Below, one piece after another: positions 1 through 4,017 of a stretch of DNA of 5,648 nt. Below the pieces are notes generated by a model, which saw only the letters and a program-made list of their open reading frames with translations, was not told the DNA's origin and did no database searches. The DNA is from Nitrospirota bacterium (GTDB lineage Bacteria; Nitrospirota; Nitrospiria; Nitrospirales; UBA8639). The stretch is taken from assembly GCA_003228495.1 (NCBI GenBank), contig QIDY01000309.1, forward strand, positions 1 to 5,648, in the 5' to 3' direction. Within the stretch, counting starts at the first letter, position 1. Every line of letters starts with the position of its first letter. A program made the position numbers and the translations under genes.

Positions 1-241
1 CAATTTTCCAGGCACTCAAAGACTCCACCTGATCTAAGACCGAAAGGAGTTCATAAATATCGAAGGCCGTCAGTGTTGATGACGCTTCCCGAACATCCAT
101 TATGACTTCAGAAGCATTGGCATCTTTCATCTTAGCAAACACGGCGAGAAACAGTTCTTTTGTCCCTTCTAAATCAAACTCTCCATTGGCTTTTGTCCGA
201 ATAAACTCCCGAGCAGGAACAATCTTTATGTCAATGGGCAC
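1..241 (-). CDS. Small STAS/SpoIIAA-like protein, N-terminal part (cut by window edge)
   Basis: Reading leftward from a GTG at 241-239 gives 80 open codons, beginning VPIDIKIVPAREFIRTKANG, and the frame leaves the window still open. A GGGAG about 8 nt upstream supports this GTG. The frame stays open further upstream past at least one more GTG, but without a comparable ribosome site. The pattern is a short beta strand, a basic FIRTK segment, an FDLEGTKELF helix start, then EVIMDVREAS and LTAFDIYELLSVLDQ. It resembles the alternating beta-alpha layout of small STAS/SpoIIAA-like proteins, which are usually about 120-150 residues and soluble. That family call comes from memory of similar sequences, not a search. 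The role is unknown; STAS-type folds often act in regulatory protein-protein contacts. The remaining C-terminal part lies outside the window. Confidence 0.6.
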   Translation of the reverse strand, partial: MPIDIKIVPAREFIRTKANGEFDLEGTKELFLAVFAKMKDANASEVIMDVREASSTLTAFDIYELLSVLDQVESLSAWKI

Positions 242-840
242 AAGTCTTCTCCCACCGTCTACCTTATGATGTGAAAACTGATCTATCACACGTACGCTGT
301 GAATGTACTGACTTACCCTCTTCCCCCATACAAAAAAATTAACAATCTCCTACCTCGTAAAAGGCAAGGTGACCCATCTTGCCAAAATCAATATTCGTCT
401 TTCAACGTTTCCATGAGACAGTGAACACGCGATTCCTGTGAGAGCTAGTTTCCTCTTCCCTGAACCATACGACTTTCCTGAGCAACGTGTTCTTGAGGTT
501 TTGTCAACTTCGCGACAGGAGATCAAAACGGGAAAGGCTCCCCGTGACGTTATGTCTTCCTTATATGTGCACGCGATATGTGCATGCGACCTCGTATGGT
601 CAAAAAACCCGAAGCTCTTGTTTTCCTCTATTTTTTTAGATCTGGTACTTCGATCGGCATATCTGAGCCTTGCTCGATTCCTGTAAAGGCAAAAAACTCA
701 ATCTTACCTTAACCCGAGAAAGATTCCAGGATTTTCAGGTTTGGGTTTTCTGACAAAAAAGTTCGTTAATCCTCTACCCACTCACCCTATTTAACATACC
801 ATCTTCAGTTTCCCAAACCTCTTTTCAATTTCCTGAGAGC
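242..840. other. Intergenic stretch with no convincing gene
   Basis: About 600 bp separate the left-edge gene from the first repeat element. An open frame at 438-686 (+) starts with GTG, has no Shine-Dalgarno and shows no recognisable protein character, so I do not call it. The stretch contains a 13-bp tandem duplication at 563-588 and a weak AACCC...GGGTT inverted repeat at 711-747. I see no RNA gene and no clear promoter. Confidence 0.5.
563..588. repeat. Tandem 13-bp direct repeat (two units)
   Basis: The unit ATATGTGCACGCG (563-575) is followed immediately by ATATGTGCATGCG (576-588), differing at one base. It is seen directly in the sequence. It looks like slippage or local duplication within the gene-free stretch, and no function is evident. 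Confidence 0.8.
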
Positions 841-844
841 ATTC

Positions 845-871
845 CAGTTGGGCCATGGAGGCCCAACCGGG
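845..871. repeat. Hairpin abutting repeat copy A, possible remnant of an older copy
   Basis: GTTGGGCC (848-855) and GGCCCAAC (861-868) form a perfect 8-bp inverted repeat around a 5-nt loop, with further CC/GG pairing outside one mismatch. The text GCCATGGAGG...CCCAAC also occurs at the right end of copy A (1097-1127), where the two parts are separated by the GAGAAATATTCAATAG segment. This hairpin may therefore be a shrunken copy of the element's right end. It could also serve as a simple stem-loop. Confidence 0.5.
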
Positions 872-872
872 G

Positions 873-1121
873 AATGTTGAAAAAAGCCGCCAGCAACGTT
901 CTCGCCCTTTTGCCGTGCTCACGTACTGGGCGTACGCGCCGCGCGCCAACACAAAGGGGTCACCATGCGGGATGAGCCAAGCTATTCGCGGCCTTGCTGG
1001 ACCTGGCTTCGCCGAAGCGGCTTCGCGCAGGCGTGCGGACTTTTTTGACCATTCCCCTCGGCCACGGATATGGATTTCTCTTAGCCCGTTTTTCTGCCAT
1101 GGAGGAGAAATATTCAATAGG
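873..1121 (+). mobile_element. Palindromic MITE/REP-like element, copy A (long form)
   Basis: This copy opens with GAATGTTGAAAAAAGCCGCC, carries an inner right arm CTTTTTTGACCATTC (1040-1054) and ends GGAGAAATATTCAATAGG. The left arm and the reverse complement of the inner right arm share GAATG-N3-AAAAAAG. The two outer ends share TGTTGAA-A in inverted orientation, with one change (TATTGAA) in this copy. It is the longest copy (about 249 bp) because its centre carries about 95 extra bases compared with copy B, and its 1055-1096 segment has diverged from B and C. Near-identical CCCAAC(C)GGG motifs flank it at 863-872 and 1122-1130 and may be a target duplication. No transposase is encoded. It lies about 70 bp beyond the 3' end of the His-rich gene. 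Confidence 0.75.
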
Positions 1122-1189
1122 CCCAACGGGAATAATGGGGAAGGTGCTTTTGCGAATGAAAAGGCGGGGTTACTTATGAGGCTTTAAAT

Positions 1190-1660
1190 CTACCATCGGC
1201 TTTGATGATAGCGATGTCCCCCATACCCTCGGTGATGTCCTCGATCATGGCTTCCGAAGTGCTTGTTGGCTCGATAATTTCCATGATGATAGTGATGACG
1301 TCGATCATGTCGACTGAAAAATGGTCTCTCGCTTTTATAGTGCGGTCGGTGCCCATAATGTTTTCCGCCATAATGCCTCCGATGCCCATATCCACGACTT
1401 CGGTGATCCCCGTGTCGATGATTCCCTCCGATCCCGATATGAAATCCCCCAGGGCCAACATGGAGAGAAAAGCCTGTGAAGTGAAGAACCGTATTCGGTT
1501 GACTGATGCGTTCCTGATTTCCGGCCCAGGCCGATGTGAGCCCACCCGTTACAAAAAAGATGAGACTGCTGATCAGGGCCACTTGTCGCATAGGAGATGG
1601 TGAAGGATGAGTTCCGGAAAGACCGTTTTGCCGATTCTGTAGATTCATCGTAGGTTTCAT
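1190..1660 (-). CDS. Secreted His/Gly-rich protein, possibly metal-binding
   Basis: The predicted protein has 156 residues. The ATG at 1660-1658 is preceded by GGAGGAGGAA at good spacing, which decides the start over an upstream in-frame codon at 1723. Residues 1-24 form a long polar n-region. MRQVALISSLIFFVTGG is the hydrophobic core, followed by a likely cleavage site at TSAWA-G, so export to the periplasm or beyond is expected. The roughly 110-residue mature part holds about 22 histidines plus many Gly, Arg and Tyr residues, in runs such as NHRHGDHRSRGYGHRRHYGG and HHYHH. No conserved catalytic domain is visible. Clustered His suggests binding of transition metals (Ni, Cu, Zn), but this is inferred from composition only. 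It diverges from a winged-helix gene across a dyad-rich region, which suggests regulated expression. A shorter start at residue 25 lacks a ribosome site. Confidence 0.65.
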   Translation of the reverse strand: MKPTMNLQNRQNGLSGTHPSPSPMRQVALISSLIFFVTGGLTSAWAGNQERISQPNTVLHFTGFSLHVGPGGFHIGIGGNHRHGDHRSRGYGHRRHYGGKHYGHRPHYKSERPFFSRHDRRHHYHHGNYRANKHFGSHDRGHHRGYGGHRYHQSRW

Positions 1661-1713
1661 GAGAATTCCTCCTCCATCGGTTTCGTCGTTCTTTTTGCCC
1701 ACAGCATATAGGG

Positions 1714-1742
1714 AGAATATCACTGTTCATTTTGATTGCCAA
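1714..1742 (-). promoter_or_regulatory. Sigma70-type promoter for the His-rich gene
   Basis: On the minus strand TTGGCA (1742-1737) and TATTCT (1719-1714) are separated by exactly 17 bases. This would place the transcription start near 1707 and give a leader of about 47 nt before the ATG at 1660. The -35 box lies inside a perfect 9-bp inverted repeat. Confidence 0.6.
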
Positions 1743-1748
1743 AATGAA
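1726..1748. promoter_or_regulatory. Perfect 9-bp dyad over the -35 box, candidate operator
   Basis: TTCATTTTG (1726-1734) and CAAAATGAA (1740-1748) are perfect inverted repeats with a 5-bp spacer, centred one helical turn or less from the -35 box of the His-rich gene. A further TTCATT half-site follows at 1761-1766, so TTCATT-type half-sites recur every 17-18 bp. The position predicts repression by a dimeric regulator. The divergent winged-helix protein is the obvious candidate. A Fur-family metal regulator is an alternative, given the AT-rich half-sites. Both are inferences. Confidence 0.5.
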
Positions 1749-1782
1749 TACTATTATGATTTCATTATGGATATAAAAATAA

Positions 1783-1800
1783 TATTTATTTGAATAAATA
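1783..1800. promoter_or_regulatory. AT-only perfect palindrome between divergent promoters
   Basis: TATTTATT (1783-1790), TG, AATAAATA (1793-1800) is a perfect 8-bp inverted repeat. It lies between the two divergent promoters, about 14 bp upstream of the plus-strand -35 box. It could be a regulator site or an UP-like AT-rich element. In AT-rich DNA part of the match could be chance. Confidence 0.35.
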
Positions 1801-1814
1801 CAATACGTTGCATA

Positions 1815-1843
1815 TTGACGTGTTAAGTAGTATGTACTAAGAT
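1815..1843 (+). promoter_or_regulatory. Sigma70-type promoter for the winged-helix gene
   Basis: TTGACG (1815-1820) and TAAGAT (1838-1843) are separated by 17 bases, predicting a start near 1850 and a leader of about 57 nt. A palindrome TAGTA-TG-TACTA (1828-1839) occupies the spacer and reaches into the -10 box. That would suit autoregulation, but is not proven. Confidence 0.6.
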
Positions 1844-1906
1844 TTGGGAAATGGTTGCGAGCAATGTCGACACAGATAGGCAAAACTCTCCAGAGAAGGG
1901 GTTGTA

Positions 1907-2281
1907 ATGAAACGATATTCGGATAAGGAAATTTTGGCCTATATTGAAGCGGTGAACAAAGGAGCCGCACAGGAATGGATTACGGCTTTTGCTCGAGAAC
2001 CGAAGTTGCAACAAACCTACTACTGGATGTTGTTCTCAGAGTTGTTTGTGAGGCAGATCCAAAAGATTCCCGTGACCATGAGCGATGCGGAAAAACTAAT
2101 TCCACAACTCTCAGCCTCGCAAGCTCGCCGAGCGATTCAAAACGCGAAAGATGCCAACTATCTCCAGGTCAAGGCAACAGGGGAACGCGCGAAATATGTG
2201 TTGCTCATTCCTAAAACGGAGCAAGTCATTCGAAATACGGGTTCTAAAGCTCTTAAATGTTTGGAGGGAATTTTTCGGTGA
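1907..2281 (+). CDS. Small winged-helix (MarR-like) DNA-binding protein
   Basis: The predicted protein has 124 residues. The ATG at 1907 follows AAGGGG at 5-nt spacing. Residues 1-52 are predicted helical, with aromatic and acidic positions (EWITAFAREP, YYWMLFSELF). Residues 53-110 read as a winged helix: a helix around MSDAEKLIPQL, a recognition-like helix SASQARRAIQNAKDANYL, then a wing with GERAKYVLLIP followed by a helix at KTEQVI. The S-x-x-x-R-R...YL...R-KYV.L.P spacing matches the usual MarR-type layout of Ser, Arg, hydrophobic turn and DxR wing, although Glu replaces the typical Asp. The protein is shorter than a full MarR (about 140-150 residues) and its exact family is not recognised. 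No membrane segment or enzyme domain is visible. Its divergent arrangement with the His-rich gene suggests it controls that gene and itself. The stop overlaps a downstream GTG. Confidence 0.65.
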   Translation: MKRYSDKEILAYIEAVNKGAAQEWITAFAREPKLQQTYYWMLFSELFVRQIQKIPVTMSDAEKLIPQLSASQARRAIQNAKDANYLQVKATGERAKYVLLIPKTEQVIRNTGSKALKCLEGIFR

Positions 2282-2373
2282 TAGGACTTATTGGCAAGAT
2301 TCCAAAAGGGAGCTGGATACCTTTAGAGAATGTTGAAAAAAGCCGCCAGCGGCGTTCCCTGCCTTCGCCGTAG
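2278..2373 (+). pseudogene. Small translationally coupled ORF interrupted by repeat copy B
   Basis: GTG at 2278-2280 overlaps the winged-helix stop TGA (2279-2281) as GTGA, and GGAGGG lies 9 nt upstream, so translational coupling is plausible. The frame gives 16 residues (VIGLIGKIPKGSWIPL), then enters repeat copy B and stops at 2373 after 15 element-derived residues. If copy B and one of its flanking CCTTTAGA repeats are removed, the frame continues at 2488 (D-G-F-M-G-S-N...) and ends at a TAA at 2603-2605, giving about 55 codons in all. I do not recognise the product. The ribosome site and overlap are seen; that the longer frame was once a gene is inferred. A chance frame remains possible. 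Confidence 0.4.
2320..2327. repeat. CCTTTAGA direct repeat, left flank of copy B (candidate target duplication)
   Basis: The 8-mer CCTTTAGA ends exactly where the element's GAATGTTG begins. The same 8-mer recurs at 2480-2487, directly after the element's right end. This is the pattern expected of a target-site duplication. Confidence 0.6.
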
Positions 2374-2479
2374 CGGCTTCGCGCAGGCGAGCGAACTTTT
2401 TTGACCATTCCCTTTGGCTACCGACATCGGTTGTACCTGAGGCATTTACGTGCCAGAGGAGAGAAATATTCAACAGGCC
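2328..2479 (+). mobile_element. Palindromic MITE/REP-like element, copy B (short form)
   Basis: This is the most compact copy, about 152 bp. The left arm GAATGTTGAAAAAAGCCGCC and inner right arm CTTTTTTGACCATTC (2396-2410) bracket nested stems. These include GCCGC-CA-GCGGC near 2342-2353 and GTTCCCTGCCT (2354-2364) against AGGCGAGCGAAC (2385-2396). The A-run, GC stem, T-run order reads the same way on both strands, as in bidirectional rho-independent terminators. Beyond the stem a roughly 70-bp tail (2411-2479), close to copy C, ends GAGAAATATTCAACAGGC. The element is flanked by 8-bp CCTTTAGA repeats. It encodes no transposase, so any movement would need enzymes supplied elsewhere. Confidence 0.8.
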
Positions 2480-2487
2480 CCTTTAGA
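2480..2487. repeat. CCTTTAGA direct repeat, right flank of copy B
   Basis: Exact second copy of the 8-mer at 2320-2327, immediately after the element's CAACAGGC end. Together the pair marks the likely insertion boundaries. Confidence 0.6.
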
Positions 2488-2708
2488 TGGCTTCATGGGT
2501 TCAAATCTACAAATGGTCAGGCCATGCGAGCGCCTTTCCTGGACCCTACTTCAAGGAACGAGACCACGTGGAACCGAAGGAAGCTCTGTGCGCGGTGGGT
2601 TATAAAGAAACGCAGGGGCGGTGAATTTTCTTTCTCCCCATTTTTCCGTCAAAAAAACTAGTCTCAATGCAAAACCTTGTTTTTCCTAACAACCTGCCAG
2701 TAGCTTTG
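2488..2708. other. Gene remnant or non-coding stretch after copy B
   Basis: Up to 2605 this may be the 3' part of the ORF split by copy B. A competing 45-codon frame (ATG 2487 to TGA 2624, MASWVQIYKW...) begins immediately after an in-frame TAG and has no ribosome site. From about 2625 to 2730 the sequence is T-rich with no open frame of note. I see no RNA gene here. Confidence 0.4.
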
Positions 2709-2963
2709 TTATTTTTGTAAAAATTTTTCCCCTGACCTCTTATGAGGTTGAGGTAGTAGAAGAAGTCGTGGGGGTGGATTGACTCCTACAGGAGAAGAGG
2801 GTTGTCTTGTCAGGTCATTGAGGAACGGTTGTTCCGACAGGCTTGCCAGTTGGTTAGCGCGGTTGATGAGTTTGTCTAATTCCCTGACCGCTAACGAAAG
2901 GCGCTTGATAGGATCGTGCTTGATCGTGGATGTGTGGTTGCTGGGAAGTGTCGGTGTTTTCAT
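2709..2963 (-). CDS. Hypothetical small protein with amphipathic helix
   Basis: The predicted protein has 84 residues. The ATG at 2963-2961 follows GAGG with a 6-nt gap. A TTG four codons upstream (2975) is possible but lies inside the ribosome site, and the frame is closed by a TAG just before it. The middle, HDPIKRLSLAVRELDKLINR followed by ANQLASL, reads as a charged amphipathic helix of about 28 residues. The C-terminus is Pro/Leu-rich (PPPRLLLLPQP) and looks disordered. There is no signal peptide and no recognised family. Another minus frame (2854-3111) overlaps its 5' half. A short ACCTC-ATAA-GAGGT stem (2735-2748) lies near the 3' end, followed on the minus strand by an A5T5 tract. A chance frame cannot be excluded. 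Confidence 0.35.
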   Translation of the reverse strand: MKTPTLPSNHTSTIKHDPIKRLSLAVRELDKLINRANQLASLSEQPFLNDLTRQPSSPVGVNPPPRLLLLPQPHKRSGEKFLQK

Positions 2964-3165
2964 GAAGGGCCTCAAGAGCGTACTCTATTGTAACCAATGT
3001 GTGGAAAAATTTCATTGAATTGTTACTGCCATTTATGCGAAATTCCTGCTCGTTTTTGACCAGAATGGCATATTCACCTCTCAAGCCGGGAGAAGATCGG
3101 TCCAACGTCATTTTTTGAAGAACTGCAAAAAACCCCGCTGATTGATTTCCAGGAAAGGGAAGCTG

Positions 3166-3792
3166 ATGACGGTATTAAAAAAGAAACACCGTATCGCATG
3201 GTTGACGGGGCTGATCTTTTCTAGCCTTCTTGTCAGCCATGTCTGGGGAGGCGATTTCGATGCCCGCACTAGGGTGACCAAAGGCACGTTGGAATATGGG
3301 CTTTTGACAGGTTTTTGGCAGGGAAACAATATGTTTAGTAACGCGCCCTCGGCCAATCGTAGTGCCGTATATATTTTACCTCAATTAGGGCTGGTGTTGA
3401 CAGATGAACTAGGATCCGGGTGGGCAGCAGGGAATATTGAGTTGTTAGTTGAACCGCTGGTCGCTCACTATTATCAACCGTTTAGCGCGTCCGCGTTTGG
3501 TGGCTCGCTGGTGGTGAAATACAATTTTGTATCTTTCGGTCGTTGGATGCCCTTTTGGGATGCGGGGGCTGGGATGTTGTGGACGGATCTGGCTCCACGG
3601 ATTCCTGAACAAAGCACTCAATTTAACTTTGTGCTTCAAACGGGTCCTGGGGTGTCCTATTTTGTCGATGAAAATTGGGCCGTGACCGCCGGGATCCGCT
3701 TTCATCATATTTCTAATGCGAACATTGGTGATCGTAATACGGGGTTAAATGCGACTCTCTTTAATCTGGGATTCTCCTTTTTTTCTCCATAG
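3166..3792 (+). CDS. PagL-like lipid A 3-O-deacylase (acyloxyacyl hydrolase family)
   Basis: The predicted protein has 208 residues and belongs to an outer-membrane beta-barrel family whose known members remove the 3-O-linked acyl chain from lipid A. The ATG at 3166 follows an AGGAAAGGGAAG ribosome site; an in-frame TTG at 3142 is less likely. Residues 1-28 form a signal peptide (KKKHR, hydrophobic core, cleavage near HVWG-GD). Amphipathic strands follow, and the end LFNLGFSFFSP suits a barrel's last strand. The family signature is HHISNANIGDRNTGLN at 180-195: His181 and Ser183 match the catalytic His-x-Ser of Pseudomonas PagL. The catalytic Glu twelve residues after Ser in PagL aligns with Asn195 here. 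Other relatives, from memory, also carry Asn in this motif, so activity is uncertain. The stop codon lies one base before repeat copy C. Confidence 0.85.
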   Translation: MTVLKKKHRIAWLTGLIFSSLLVSHVWGGDFDARTRVTKGTLEYGLLTGFWQGNNMFSNAPSANRSAVYILPQLGLVLTDELGSGWAAGNIELLVEPLVAHYYQPFSASAFGGSLVVKYNFVSFGRWMPFWDAGAGMLWTDLAPRIPEQSTQFNFVLQTGPGVSYFVDENWAVTAGIRFHHISNANIGDRNTGLNATLFNLGFSFFSP

Positions 3793-3793
3793 A

Positions 3794-4008
3794 GAATGTT
3801 GAAAAAAGCCGCCAGCCTTCGCAAGAGCTACGGCCCGCATGCCAGTGGCGTTCCCAGCCTTCGCCGAGCCTACTTCGTCGAAGTGGCTACGAAGACTGAA
3901 AGCGGCTACGCGCAGACGAGCGGACTTTTTTGACCATTCCCCTTGGCTGCTGACATCGGTTGTACCTTGGGCATTTACGTGCCATGGGAGAGAAATATTC
4001 AACAGGCC
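3794..4008 (+). mobile_element. Palindromic MITE/REP-like element, copy C, between convergent stop codons
   Basis: This copy begins GAATGTTGAAAAAAGCCGCC one base after the PagL-like stop (3790-3792), has its inner right arm CTTTTTTGACCATTC at 3925-3939, and ends CAACAGGCC about 10 bp from the symporter's stop (4018-4020). It therefore fills the 225-bp gap between two convergent genes. Its tail (3940-4008) is close to copy B. Its centre is larger than in B and carries extra palindromic units, such as ACTTCG-T-CGAAGT (3869-3881). A-runs and T-runs on either side of GC stems would let it terminate transcription from both directions. A small palindrome AACAGG-CC-CCTGTT sits at 4001-4014. No flanking target duplication is visible here. 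Confidence 0.8.
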
Positions 4009-4017
4009 CCTGTTTTG

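Noticed and set aside
438..686. 82-codon plus-strand frame in the left gene-free stretch.
   Set aside because: GTG start, no Shine-Dalgarno, no recognisable domain or helix pattern, and no neighbour it would fit.
1202..1603. Plus-strand frame of 133 codons rich in Met, Ile and Ser.
   Set aside because: Antisense shadow of the His-rich gene; its composition simply mirrors the CAC/CAT and GGN codons of that gene.
1335..1970. Long minus-strand frame of 211 codons crossing the divergent promoter region.
   Set aside because: It overlaps the well-supported His-rich gene and the winged-helix start, and much of it translates AT-rich promoter DNA with dyads.
2487..2624. 45-codon frame (MASWVQIYKWSGHASAFPGP...) after repeat copy B.
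   Set aside because: The ATG directly follows an in-frame TAG, has no ribosome site and straddles the inferred insertion boundary. It looks protein-like, so I keep it only as a competitor to the split ORF.
3745..4002. A minus-strand peptide starting MNIS..WH and containing EWSKK.ARLR.AA is open in all three repeat copies (also 2288-2473 and 791-1126).
   Set aside because: Differences between copies B and C fall on all three codon positions (for example CTC/CCA, TCA/CAA, TTC/TCC, GAA/GTA) with no synonymous bias, the start is TTG without a ribosome site, and the 3' parts differ. The conservation is that of the DNA element, not of a protein.
873..4008. Possible CRISPR-like array suggested by repeated units.
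   Set aside because: Units are 150-250 bp, separated by whole genes, variable in length, and lack short uniform spacers or cas genes.
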